A stretch of 64,000 nt of DNA from Sneathiella litorea (GTDB lineage Bacteria; Pseudomonadota; Alphaproteobacteria; Sneathiellales; Sneathiellaceae). This document shows, piece by piece, positions 55,803 to 64,000 of the stretch. A model generated the notes under the pieces. It saw nothing but the letters and a program-made list of their open reading frames with translations, ran no database searches and was not told the origin of the DNA. How positions within the stretch are numbered: position 1 is the stretch's first letter; the number at the start of each line of letters is the position of its first letter. The translations under genes were made by a program, and so were the position numbers. The stretch spans positions 806,309-870,308 of the forward strand of contig NZ_WTUW01000002.1 of NCBI RefSeq assembly GCF_009882915.1. Direction: 5' to 3'.

Positions 55803-56549
55803 CTATCGGCCGCCGGACACATCAATCAGCGATCCGGTGACATAGCTCGACTTGTCAGAGAGCAGCCAGAGGACCGTATCGGCAATTTCCCCGGCCTCGC
55901 CGCCGCGCTGCATCGGCACCATGGACTTGACCCTGTCAACGCGGCCCGGCTCCCCGCCGCTGGCGTGGATATCCGTATAGATCACGCCGGGGCGCACCGC
56001 ATTCACGCGAATGCCTTCCGCTGCGACTTCCTTCGCAAGACCTATCGTCATGGTATCGATTGCCGCCTTGGATGCAGCGTAATCCACATATTCGCCGGGG
56101 CTGCCCAGCTTGGCCGCGACGGAGGAAATATTAACGATCCCCCCGCCTTTCCCGCCATGGGCGGTTGACAGGCGCTTCACCGCCTCCCGCGCACAAAGGA
56201 ACGGCCCGGTGATATTGGTGGTGAACATGCGTTCAAGCCGGTTGAGGCTCATCCCCTCAACTTTCGATGCCGTATCAACGATACCGGCGTTATTGACCAG
56301 CGCTGCCAGTGGGGCAAGCTCCCGATCAGTGGTCTCAAACATACGGAGGATATCGGCCTCTTTCGTCATGTCGGCCTGCACCGTGATGGCCTTGCCGCCT
56401 GTCGCCTCAATCTCGGACACGACGTCTCCCGCCGCCGCCGCGTTATGGGCATAATTCACACAGACCTGATAGCCCGCCTTCGCCGCGCCAAGGGAGATAG
56501 CCCGGCCAATCCCCCGGCTGCCGCCGGTCACAATGACAGATCGTTCCAT
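55803..56549 (-). CDS. SDR family oxidoreductase
   Basis: 248 residues. GGSRGIGRAISLGAAKAG, NNAGIVD, NISSVAAKLGSPGEYVDYAASKAAIDT and a FabG/glucose-dehydrogenase-like end. Substrate unknown. The ATG overlaps the stop of the upstream PLP gene by 1 bp (TAATG), so the pair is translationally coupled. Confidence 0.88.
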   Translation of the reverse strand: MERSVIVTGGSRGIGRAISLGAAKAGYQVCVNYAHNAAAAGDVVSEIEATGGKAITVQADMTKEADILRMFETTDRELAPLAALVNNAGIVDTASKVEGMSLNRLERMFTTNITGPFLCAREAVKRLSTAHGGKGGGIVNISSVAAKLGSPGEYVDYAASKAAIDTMTIGLAKEVAAEGIRVNAVRPGVIYTDIHASGGEPGRVDRVKSMVPMQRGGEAGEIADTVLWLLSDKSSYVTGSLIDVSGGR

Positions 56550-57706
56550 TAGGTATTCCTTCCCTCTAATGCCTGCTCGATATCCGCAACCAGATCATCT
56601 GCGCTTTCAATCCCGATGGAAAGACGCAAGAGATCGGGCGGGCAAGGCGTGCCCTCTCCTTCGATACTCGCGCGATGCTCGACAAGGCTTTCGACACCCC
56701 CCAAAGACGTCGCCCGCTTGAACAGCTTGAGCCGTGCCGCAACTGCCATCGCCGCCTCCGTACCACCCTCGATGCAGAGGCTCATCATGCCACCGAAACC
56801 GCCTTTCATCTGCCGCGCCGCAATGGCGTGACCCTCATGCGATTCGAGACCGGGATAAAGCACAGCGCGGATACCCTTCGCCTGCTCAGAATGCCTGGCG
56901 ATGGCCATGGCATTCTGGGATGCGCGCTCAACCCGCAAATGCAGGGTCCGCATCCCGCGCAGGAGGAGCCAAGCCTCAAACGGACCGGGGATAGCACCGC
57001 CCGCCTTCCGGTTGACCTGCACCCGCGCCCAGAAGTCATCCTCAGCGGCCGTGATCAACGCACCGGCCAGCACATCAGAATGACCATTGAGATACTTCGT
57101 CGCCGAATGCATGACGATATCTGCCCCGAGTTTGAGCGGATTGGTCAGCAGCGGTGTCGCTACCGTATTATCCACCGCAAGATGCGCCCCCGCCTCCTTC
57201 GCGACCCGCGCCCATTCGGCAATATCATCCACCACCCAGGTCGGGTTGGCCGGGGTTTCAAGCCAAAGCAGCTTCGTCTTGCCGGGAATGACCGCCGCCT
57301 CCAGTGCCGGGATATCGCCATTCGGCACGAAGGAAACCTCCAGCTTCCATTCCTTTGCCACGGTCAGCAGCCAGTTGCGAAAGCTCCAGTACATGACCGC
57401 AGGGGCGATCATATGATCACCGGGACGAAGCGCCTGTACCACGGCAAGCGCTGCCGACATGCCCGACGAAAACAGCAGTGCCTCCCGGCCGCCTTCAAGA
57501 GCGCACAGTAGTTGTTCGGGCAGCTCGTAATTCGGATTTTGATCGCGGCTATAGACCCGGCCGGTGGGGTAACTGCCGTCGGCCTCCCGCTCATAGGTCG
57601 TACCGGGATAAATGCCGGGAATCACGCTTTTATAGGCCGGATCGACTGCGCCCAGCGCCTGAGCGATATTTGTTGCCGAGCTAATCGACTTTTTTTCATC
57701 CGTCAT
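56549..57706 (-). CDS. Cystathionine-type trans-sulfuration PLP enzyme
   Basis: 385 residues of the Cys/Met metabolism family. PIYPGTTYER-like start (IPGIYPGTTYERE), VYSRDQNPNYELPEQLLCALEG, PLP lysine in VMHSATKYLNGHSDVLAG. Could be cystathionine gamma-synthase, beta-lyase or methionine gamma-lyase; sequence alone does not decide. MetY at 19.9 kb is a distant paralogue. Coupled with an SDR. Confidence 0.85.
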   Translation of the reverse strand: MTDEKKSISSATNIAQALGAVDPAYKSVIPGIYPGTTYEREADGSYPTGRVYSRDQNPNYELPEQLLCALEGGREALLFSSGMSAALAVVQALRPGDHMIAPAVMYWSFRNWLLTVAKEWKLEVSFVPNGDIPALEAAVIPGKTKLLWLETPANPTWVVDDIAEWARVAKEAGAHLAVDNTVATPLLTNPLKLGADIVMHSATKYLNGHSDVLAGALITAAEDDFWARVQVNRKAGGAIPGPFEAWLLLRGMRTLHLRVERASQNAMAIARHSEQAKGIRAVLYPGLESHEGHAIAARQMKGGFGGMMSLCIEGGTEAAMAVAARLKLFKRATSLGGVESLVEHRASIEGEGTPCPPDLLRLSIGIESADDLVADIEQALEGRNT

Positions 57707-57791
57707 AGCGGAATTTCCTCACAAAATGGCCAACTGTCACGTTTTAATAATGATCATTCATATATTGAAATGCAAAAACAGGGGAGTCCCC

Positions 57792-58190
57792 ATGAGCCTG
57801 ATAGCAGATGTCATCGACTGTCTGAATGCGGAGCGCGACCAGGTCAGCCTGCCCGCCCTCGCCCCAAATGACCTTCTGATGCAGACTGCCCGGGAACATG
57901 CGGAATTCATGGACCAAAAACAAGTATTATCTCATACCGGCGCGGACGGATCGACCTTCGGTCAGCGTATTCAAGGCACCGGATATAACTTCTCCGCCGC
58001 CGCAGAGAATGTCGCCCTCGGCGCGTTCGATGCGGCGGGCGTGGTAACGCTGTGGATGAACAGCCCGCCGCACCGCGCCAATATCCTCAATGACAAGGTC
58101 ACGGATGTTGGCCTCGGCATTTCGCCTGCCCATCCAGAAGCGGCGAAGGTCAGCCGTTACTGGTCCCTCTCCCTCGCCGCCCCGCTCTAG
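57792..58190 (+). CDS. CAP/SCP domain protein without evident signal peptide
   Basis: 132 residues from the ATG at 57792 (GGGGAG upstream). CAP signature: LMQTAREHAEFMD, LSHTGADGSTFGQRI, AAENVALGAFDAAGVVTLWMNSPPHRANILNDKVTDVGLGI. Most bacterial CAP proteins are exported, but this start gives no signal; reading upstream (57726) adds a hydrophobic but uncharged stretch. Function unknown. Confidence 0.8.
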   Translation: MSLIADVIDCLNAERDQVSLPALAPNDLLMQTAREHAEFMDQKQVLSHTGADGSTFGQRIQGTGYNFSAAAENVALGAFDAAGVVTLWMNSPPHRANILNDKVTDVGLGISPAHPEAAKVSRYWSLSLAAPL

Positions 58191-58192
58191 CC

Positions 58193-59071
58193 TTATGTGT
58201 TCAGCTTGCGAAGTCGCGTGATCAGGCTGGACGTATCCCAGCGATTGCCGCCCATATTCTGGACATCGGCATAATACTGATCGACCAGCGCGGTGTTCGG
58301 CAGGCTCGCACCGATCTGGTCACCGGTCTTGAGACAGATCCCGAGATCCTTGCGCATCCAGTCAACGGCAAAGCCGTAATCGAATTTATCGGCGATCATC
58401 GTCTTGTAGCGGTTTTCCATCTGCCAGCTTTGCGCCGCGCCCTTGGAAATCACCTCAATTACCTTCTCTGCGTTCAGCCCGGCCTTTTCGGCAAAGTGGA
58501 TGCCTTCTGAAAGGCCCTGCACCACACCGGCGATGCAGATCTGGTTGACCATCTTGGTGAGCTGTCCCGCCCCCACGTCGCCCATCAGCATGCAAGCCTG
58601 TGAATAGGCATCGATGGGCGTGCTGGCGCGATCAAAGTCCGCCTGCGCCCCGCCGCACATAACAGTGAGTACGCCGTTTTCCGCGCCAGCCTGACCGCCA
58701 GAGACCGGAGCATCGACAAAACCGATGCCCTTTTCCTTGGCGATCGCGGCGAGTTCGCGCGCCACCTCGGACGAGGCGGTGGTGTGATCAACGAAGATGG
58801 AGCCTGCCTTCATGCTGGCGAGAATGCCGGTCTCCCCCAGCACGACACTACGTAGATCGTCATCATTGCCAACGCAGACCATGACGAAATCCGCCCCTTC
58901 CGCCGCTTTGGCCGGGGTATCCGCAAAAGACCCGCCATATTCCGCGACCCATTTTTCCGCCTTGGCGGTGGTGCGGTTATAGACCGTCATCTCATAGCCC
59001 GCTTTTTGCAAGAAGCCCGCCATCGGATACCCCATGACGCCAAGCCCGATAAATGCTGCTTTTTCTCCCAT
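58193..59071 (-). CDS. 3-hydroxyisobutyrate dehydrogenase family oxidoreductase
   Basis: 292 residues. NAD motif FIGLGVMGYPMAGFLQKAGY, substrate motif DAPVSGGQAGAENGVLTVMCGG and catalytic Lys in LTKMVNQICIAG. The next valine step after HIBCH would be this reaction; tartronate semialdehyde reductase is an alternative. Starts ATG 59071 or GTG 59077. Confidence 0.87.
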   Translation of the reverse strand: MGEKAAFIGLGVMGYPMAGFLQKAGYEMTVYNRTTAKAEKWVAEYGGSFADTPAKAAEGADFVMVCVGNDDDLRSVVLGETGILASMKAGSIFVDHTTASSEVARELAAIAKEKGIGFVDAPVSGGQAGAENGVLTVMCGGAQADFDRASTPIDAYSQACMLMGDVGAGQLTKMVNQICIAGVVQGLSEGIHFAEKAGLNAEKVIEVISKGAAQSWQMENRYKTMIADKFDYGFAVDWMRKDLGICLKTGDQIGASLPNTALVDQYYADVQNMGGNRWDTSSLITRLRKLNT

Positions 59072-59174
59072 ATCCACCCGTCTCCTGAAAAATAATTCAG
59101 ACTCAGTTGTAGCGTCTCGCGGGTCCGGTTGAAAGGCCCAACGAGGAATTTTTCAGCTGGTGGAATTTACCCGG

Positions 59175-59648
59175 TTAGAGCGTGTGGTATTGGCCCTTGT
59201 GGAAGAGAAGCGCCTGCTCCTTCTCGCCCATGCGGACATCGGTCACCCGACAGATAAAAACTGCATGATCGCCCGCCTCATGCACCGCGAAAGTTTCACA
59301 TTCGAAGACTGCAAGGCTTTCCTTAAAGACAGGGCTGCCGTTTCTCCCCTTGATATGGTCAATCCTTTCAAACCGGTTGTCCCGCGCCATGGAAAAACGG
59401 TCGGAGAGATGACGCTGATCCGGCGTCAGGATGTTAACGGCGAACTTTCCGCTGCTTAAAAATTCCTGGCAATGGCCACCGACATGGGCGAGGCTGAACA
59501 GAACCAGCGGCGGATCAAGAGAGACGGAACTGAAGGAGTTTACGGTCACGCCAAGTGGCTCGCCCGTCACGCTGCGTGACGTGACAACCGTAATACCCGT
59601 GGCGAAACACCCCAATGCATTTCTAAATTCTCTGGCGTCAAAGCCCAT
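59175..59648 (-). CDS. Flavin reductase-like protein
   Basis: 157 residues from the ATG at 59648 (a longer reading to 59735 has no good site). FRNALGCFATGITVVTSRS, GVTVNSFSSVSLDPPLVLFSL and EDRMARD-type loop FSMARDNRFE fit the flavin-reductase (HpaC/PheA2) family. Supplies reduced FMN/FAD to a monooxygenase, which is not adjacent. Confidence 0.87.
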   Translation of the reverse strand: MGFDAREFRNALGCFATGITVVTSRSVTGEPLGVTVNSFSSVSLDPPLVLFSLAHVGGHCQEFLSSGKFAVNILTPDQRHLSDRFSMARDNRFERIDHIKGRNGSPVFKESLAVFECETFAVHEAGDHAVFICRVTDVRMGEKEQALLFHKGQYHTL

Positions 59649-59896
59649 GCGCAATCGGTACCTGTATGCAAAAAATACGCGCTCTGTTAAGCAATCGGCG
59701 GCACTTTCCCATAATTGGCCGGCGAAATCACCCATTTTCTTGCCATAAATACCATCATCCAGAATTCAGGCCAAATCGGTAGAAAGAGGCTGTCCAATAA
59801 AAACTTCGTAAAATTACACACGGTTTATTAACCATTCTCAGGGCAAAATCGGCGCTTAAATCCTTGGAAATGATCGTTTAGGGACGTCTGTAAAAT

Positions 59897-60754
59897 ATGT
59901 TTTGGATAATTGGTATTGTTGTGACATTCGGCTCCGTTGCCGGTGGTTATGCCCCGCACGGCAGTTTTGCCGTTCTGTTCCAGCCGCTTGAATACCTGAT
60001 TATTCTCGGCGCGGGGGTCGGGGCCTTCCTGCAGTCCAACCCGAAATGGGTGATCTTTGGATTTCTGAAGTCCTTTGGCAAGCTGATGAAGGGTGCGCCG
60101 CATGACAAGAAATCCTATACCGAACTATTGACCCTGCTCTACGCCCTGTTCAAGCTGTCCAAGACCAAGGGAATGATTGCCCTGGAGCCGCATATCGAGA
60201 ACCCGCATGAAAGTGAGCTGTTCCAGCACTTCCCGAGCTTCTCCAAAAATCACCACGCGGTTGATTTCGTCTGTGACTACCTCCGGCTGATGACCATGGG
60301 GACTGAAAATCCGCATGAGCTCGAAGCGTTGATGGATCAGGATATCGAGACACATCATAATGAGGGACATGCCATCTCCGGCGCGGTAACCGCCCTGGGT
60401 GAGGCCCTCCCCGCCTTCGGCATTGTCGCCGCCGTGCTGGGTGTGATCATTACCATGGGTTCCATCGCCGAGCCGCCGGAAGTTCTCGGCGGCCTGATTG
60501 CGGCTGCGCTCGTCGGTACCTTCTTCGGTATATTCGTGGCCTATGGTCTCTTCTCTCCCATGGGCAAAAATCTTGAGCAGTTCACCGACGCCGACAGCAA
60601 GTATTTCGAATGCATCAAGCAGGGCCTGCTCGCTCATCTGCAGGGATATGCCCCCGCCGTCTCGGTCGAGTTTGCCCGCAAGACCCTCTATAATCATGAG
60701 CGCCCGACCTTCATTGAACTGGAAGAAGCCTGCAATGAAGCGCCAGCCGTCTAA
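59897..60754 (+). CDS. motA: Flagellar motor stator protein MotA
   Basis: 285 residues, four membrane helices (about 1-20, 30-50, 170-195, 200-220), with the long cytoplasmic loop. LEYLIILGAGVGAFLQSNP and AFGIVAAVLGVIITMGSIAEPPEVLGGLIAAALVGTFFGIFVAYG are diagnostic. Pairs with MotB downstream (29 bp) to form the proton channel. Confidence 0.96.
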   Translation: MFWIIGIVVTFGSVAGGYAPHGSFAVLFQPLEYLIILGAGVGAFLQSNPKWVIFGFLKSFGKLMKGAPHDKKSYTELLTLLYALFKLSKTKGMIALEPHIENPHESELFQHFPSFSKNHHAVDFVCDYLRLMTMGTENPHELEALMDQDIETHHNEGHAISGAVTALGEALPAFGIVAAVLGVIITMGSIAEPPEVLGGLIAAALVGTFFGIFVAYGLFSPMGKNLEQFTDADSKYFECIKQGLLAHLQGYAPAVSVEFARKTLYNHERPTFIELEEACNEAPAV

Positions 60755-60783
60755 CAATTTCGTTGAAAGCGTAAGAGTGTTCC

Positions 60784-61677
60784 ATGGCGGATGACATTGC
60801 CCCGATAATTATCAAGAAGGTCAAGAAAGGCGGCCATGGCGCCCATGGCGGTGCCTGGAAGGTGGCCTATGCCGACTTTGTGACCGCGATGATGGCCTTC
60901 TTCCTGCTGCTCTGGTTGTTGAATGTGACAACAACCGAGCAAAAGGAAGGGCTGTCCGACTACTTTGCCCCGACGACGGCCAGCATCAGCCAGTCCGGCG
61001 CGGGCGGCATGCTCGGCGGAAAAAGCATGCAAACCGAAGGGGCGCAAGTCTCAAACCTCGGCGTCCCGTCCGCTGTTTCCAGCATCACTCCCCCGGAAAA
61101 CGGGCGCAAGGACGAGAGTAAGGAAGAGCAAAAGACCCGAGAAATGGAAGAAGCCGAGCTGCTGGCCAAGCTGGCAGAGATCGAGGAGGCCAGCTTTGAG
61201 CAGGCACGCGAAAAGATCCGCCAGGCCATCAGCAAGAACCCCGAGCTCTCTGGCCTCAAGGATCATGTGATAATCGACATGACGCCGGAGGGGCTGCGCA
61301 TCCAGATCGTTGACCAGTTCAACGACAGCATGTTTGAAAACGGCAGCGCAAAAATCACGCCACGGGTTCGGTCCCTGATCGGGATGATCGCCAAATCAAT
61401 TGAAGAATTGCCGAACAGTCTGTCGATCAGCGGCCATACGGACAGTTCGTCCTTTAACGCCCGTGACTATTCAAACTGGGAACTGTCGTCGGATCGTGCC
61501 AACGCCAGCCGACGCGCCCTTCTTGAATCCGGGCTGAAGCCTGACCGCATAGAGAAAGTTGCCGGACGGGCCGATACGGATCCGCTTATTTCTGACGATC
61601 CGTCAAATCCCGGCAACCGCCGGATCAGTATTGTTTTGCTCCGTGAAACACCGGTTCTACCCGCGAACCTGAAATAG
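60784..61677 (+). CDS. motB: Flagellar motor stator protein MotB
   Basis: 297 residues. N-terminal basic stretch then one membrane helix, AYADFVTAMMAFFLLLWLLN, with the channel Asp in ADFVT. A Glu/Lys linker (about 100-155) leads to an OmpA/MotB peptidoglycan-binding domain (LSISGHTDSSSFNARDYSNWELSSDRAN). Proton-driven type. Confidence 0.96.
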   Translation: MADDIAPIIIKKVKKGGHGAHGGAWKVAYADFVTAMMAFFLLLWLLNVTTTEQKEGLSDYFAPTTASISQSGAGGMLGGKSMQTEGAQVSNLGVPSAVSSITPPENGRKDESKEEQKTREMEEAELLAKLAEIEEASFEQAREKIRQAISKNPELSGLKDHVIIDMTPEGLRIQIVDQFNDSMFENGSAKITPRVRSLIGMIAKSIEELPNSLSISGHTDSSSFNARDYSNWELSSDRANASRRALLESGLKPDRIEKVAGRADTDPLISDDPSNPGNRRISIVLLRETPVLPANLK

Positions 61678-61678
61678 G

Positions 61679-62455
61679 CTACATCCGCCAGATCAGCAAC
61701 TTCGTCTGGCGCCGATCCGCAACCTTGATGATTTTATCGGGACGGTGGCCCGGCACCTCGAAACTGTTGCTGATAAACAGGCTACCTGGTTTCATTTCCT
61801 TTTTCGCCTTCTCGTATAGTCGCGGCATCGGCACCGGCGAGAGGAAACAATAAATCACATCATACCCGGACAGATCCTCGCGGAAGATATCGCGAAAGCG
61901 ATAATCGAGGTTACGTCCCCCAACAATCTTCCCGATCATCCAGGAAAGCGCGAAAGGAAGCGGCGCCGTCTCCAGCCCGGTAAAACGCGCATCCGGCATT
62001 TTTTGCGCAAGATAGCGGAGTGTCCCGCCGAGACCGCTTCCCAGATCCGTGACATGGAGCCCCTTCTTCTTCGGAAGCAGTTTCAAGATAGCCTCCGACG
62101 TGGTGCGATTGGTCAGAAACAAAGGTACCCGGCCCACCGCTACATTCCAGAAGACAAGAACCAGCAGCACGAGGATGACCGGGAAAATCCAGCTTGGCAG
62201 GTTTAGCGCAAGGGCAAATAACAGAAGCGGCGGCGCAATCACCTGCCCAATCACCCAGGGCGCGGAAAATCCGAATCCCCGTGTGATGATCCCGGCGATA
62301 AGCCCCTGCGACAGCGATAGCCAGAGCAGTGGAACGGGATAATCAAGAACCCCTTCAAGAGGGGATCGGAGCAAATAAATCCCGCCGAAGACCACCAACT
62401 GAATAGCGATCGCCGCGAAGACAGGTGATCTTTCCCTGTTTGGTAATGCCGCCAT
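61679..62455 (-). CDS. Membrane-associated class I SAM methyltransferase
   Basis: 258 residues. Three or four N-terminal hydrophobic segments (about 12-110) come before a Rossmann methyltransferase domain with LHVTDLGSGLGGTLRYLAQ (SAM site) and ARFTGLETAPLPFAL. Substrate unknown; converges on motB and follows an MFS gene after 9 bp. Confidence 0.8.
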   Translation of the reverse strand: MAALPNRERSPVFAAIAIQLVVFGGIYLLRSPLEGVLDYPVPLLWLSLSQGLIAGIITRGFGFSAPWVIGQVIAPPLLLFALALNLPSWIFPVILVLLVLVFWNVAVGRVPLFLTNRTTSEAILKLLPKKKGLHVTDLGSGLGGTLRYLAQKMPDARFTGLETAPLPFALSWMIGKIVGGRNLDYRFRDIFREDLSGYDVIYCFLSPVPMPRLYEKAKKEMKPGSLFISNSFEVPGHRPDKIIKVADRRQTKLLIWRM

Positions 62456-62464
62456 CTCTGCCCG

Positions 62465-63667
62465 TTACCCGCCCGCTGCCTGAGCCCGCTGGACCGGCAT
62501 ATTTTCCCTGATCGGCCAGTGCAACAGGCCAGAGATAATGCCAAGTGCCACGCTCATCCACCAGACGATATCATAAGAGCCGTACAGGTCGAAGGCGAGG
62601 CCGCCAATATACGCCCCGAGAAACGCGCCAATCTGATGACCGAAGAAGACGAAGCCGAATAGCGTCGTCATATATTTTGGCCCGAACATGACCGCCACCA
62701 GCCCCGAAGTCAGCGGCACAGTGGACAACCAGAGCAGGCCGAGCACGCCCGCGAACACAAGGATGGTCACCGGGCTGATCGGGATGAGGATGAAGGCGAC
62801 AAACAGCGCCGCGCGCAAGAAATAAAGCGTACTGAGGAGATATTTCTTCGAATATTTTCCGCCGAGATATCCGGACGCCAGCGACCCGACCACGTTAAAC
62901 AGCCCGACCACGGATAAGGCAATCGCGCCATATTCCGGCGCCACATTCATGTCCACAATATAGGCGGGCAGATGCACGGCGACGAAAGTGACATGAAAAC
63001 CGCATACGAAAAAGCCGAAGAACAGGAGCCAGTAACTGCCATTCCCCGCTGCTTCCCGGATTGCGGCAGAAAGACTGGCCGCCCCGGCGGTGGCGCTATC
63101 GGAGGCTTTGCCGGTAACGAAGGCGGCGGCCGGTATCATCAGCAAAACACACACGCCAAGCAGGATGAGCGCCATGGACCAGCCATAATTTCCAATAAAT
63201 GCCTGCCCCAGCGGGACCATCAGGAACTGGCCTAGGCTTCCCGCCGCACCGACAATCCCGAGCGCCATGGACCGTTTTTCTTCCGGTACAGCACGCCCGA
63301 CCGAGCCTATCACGACCCCGAACCCGGTACCGGAGAGCCCCATACCGATCATTAGTCCGGCAGTGAGATGCAGCTCCGTCGCGCTGCCTGTCTGCGACAT
63401 CAGGAACAGTCCCGAGGCGTAGACCAAACCGGAAACCAGTAACGTTCTGCCAGAGCCGTATTTGTCGGCAATTGCCGAGGCGAAAGGCTGCGACAGTCCC
63501 CAGACGATATTTTGAATGGCGAGGGCAAGGGCGAACACTTCCCGCCCCCAGCCGAATTCGCTGGAGACCGGCTCCAGGAAAAGGCCGAATGCGGCGCGGG
63601 CGCCGATGGCGAGCAAACTGATCAATCCACCAGCCAGCACAAGAATGAGGATGGGCCGTGACTGCAT
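62465..63667 (-). CDS. MFS transporter (monocarboxylate/oxalate-like)
   Basis: 400 residues from the ATG at 63667 (GAGGAAG upstream; a longer reading to 63838 crosses the RDD gene). 12 helices; the N-terminal GARAAFGLFLEPVSSEFGWGREVFALALAIQNI resembles OxlT/MCT-type carriers. Substrate unknown. Confidence 0.88.
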   Translation of the reverse strand: MQSRPILILVLAGGLISLLAIGARAAFGLFLEPVSSEFGWGREVFALALAIQNIVWGLSQPFASAIADKYGSGRTLLVSGLVYASGLFLMSQTGSATELHLTAGLMIGMGLSGTGFGVVIGSVGRAVPEEKRSMALGIVGAAGSLGQFLMVPLGQAFIGNYGWSMALILLGVCVLLMIPAAAFVTGKASDSATAGAASLSAAIREAAGNGSYWLLFFGFFVCGFHVTFVAVHLPAYIVDMNVAPEYGAIALSVVGLFNVVGSLASGYLGGKYSKKYLLSTLYFLRAALFVAFILIPISPVTILVFAGVLGLLWLSTVPLTSGLVAVMFGPKYMTTLFGFVFFGHQIGAFLGAYIGGLAFDLYGSYDIVWWMSVALGIISGLLHWPIRENMPVQRAQAAGG

Positions 63668-63798
63668 GTTTCTTCCTCTATCGTTCCATTCCGCCGCGCC
63701 CGGAAACAGCAATGGATCATTGTATTTCAACCGACAAGTACCATTTACAAAATAATTGCGATACCACTTGTTTTGAACGAAAAAGGATTTCGTCCGCG

Positions 63799-64000
63799 AT
63801 GAAAGATCAGAACGGCCCGTTGATTGACCTCTCCCCAATCGAGGGAAACGACCAGAAACGCAGGCCCGCCAGCGACATATTTAATCCCGATGATTATGAA
63901 TCGATCCGTCTGCGGCGCATTTTCGCCTATGCCATCGACGTCCTATGTATCGCCGTTATTTCCGTGGCGGCCGCCTTCGCTGCAACGCTGATCGGGGTCA
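63799..64000 (+). CDS. RDD family membrane protein, 5' part only
   Basis: 67 residues before the window ends. A soluble N-terminal tail (MKDQNGPLIDLSPIEGND) is followed by the RDD signature ESIRLRRIFAYAIDVLCIAVISVAAAF. Function unknown. Divergent from the MFS gene. Confidence 0.8.
   Translation, partial: MKDQNGPLIDLSPIEGNDQKRRPASDIFNPDDYESIRLRRIFAYAIDVLCIAVISVAAAFAATLIGV

Overview
The window reads as chromosomal DNA of a free-living, probably marine alphaproteobacterium. Gene order shows this more than any single gene: fabH-plsX-rpmF-DUF177 with a ubiquinol-cytochrome c chaperone, hppA, glyA-nrdR-ribD-ribE-ribBA-ribH-nusB-thiL, alaC-hom-glpX, a MucR-type regulator, class I PhaC, CtaA/COX15, a Mg-type HemB and a holdfast-anchor type CsgG relative. 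Base composition is moderately GC-rich, with clearly AT-rich islets around 15.36-15.5, 21.5-21.65, 25.5-26.3, 43.4-44.1 and 49.65-50.6 kb. The genus cannot be fixed from the sequence alone.

Layout. 0-6.5 kb: an amino-acid/gluconeogenesis operon on the minus strand (alaC, hom, glpX), an OmpA-like lipoprotein and PHA synthase. 6.5-9.7 kb: an unusual secreted protein made of a CNPC-repeat tract joined to a cytochrome P460 domain, then gamma-carbonic anhydrase, argC and a small orphan. 9.8-16.7 kb: an accessory block of mixed strands (cold-shock protein, two GFA proteins, SixA-like phosphatase, CAT-like acyltransferase, PAS protein, DUF169, fatty acid desaturase, PAS histidine kinase) that separates argC from rpsI-rplM. 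16.8-21.5 kb: rpsI, rplM, thioesterase, enoyl-CoA hydratase family protein, CoA-binding protein, MetY, VOC protein. 21.6-23.5 kb: a three-gene secretion locus with an HfaB/CsgG-like lipoprotein between two small exported proteins. 23.5-26.4 kb: ctaA, two orphan genes and tRNA-Pro(GGG). 26.5-34.8 kb: merR-ihfA, fabH-plsX-rpmF-DUF177, the cytochrome bc1 chaperone, a BamE-like lipoprotein and divergent hppA/ppa. 34.8-43.3 kb: an MFS/DUF4865 pair, then the riboflavin/nusB/thiL/nrdR/glyA block. 43.4-46.6 kb: a long AT-rich regulatory region, mucR, and an EptA-type phosphoethanolamine transferase with a structured leader. 46.7-59.7 kb: acyl-CoA and amino-acid catabolism (glutaryl-CoA dehydrogenase-like, enoyl-CoA hydratase, HIBCH-like hydrolase, acyl-CoA dehydrogenase, 3-hydroxyisobutyrate dehydrogenase-like), broken by an Abi-alpha family gene, hemB, a cysteine dioxygenase-like cupin and others. 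59.9-64 kb: motA-motB, a membrane-linked methyltransferase, an MFS carrier and the start of an RDD protein.

The places most likely to hold undescribed biology are: (1) the CNPC-repeat/P460 protein (about 27 cysteines in about 126 residues, then a CxxCH haem site); (2) the HfaA/HfaB-like locus with an unrecognised third exported protein; (3) the rpsI 3'-end/terminator sequence that occurs again about 1.44 kb away, so that two imperfect copies flank a lone, partly degenerate histidine kinase; and (4) the long 5' leader of the EptA gene, whose start codon lies in a hairpin. The Abi-alpha gene and the DUF2971 gene beside tRNA-Pro are AT-rich and look acquired. All functional names rest on sequence motifs and family knowledge; no database search was run.
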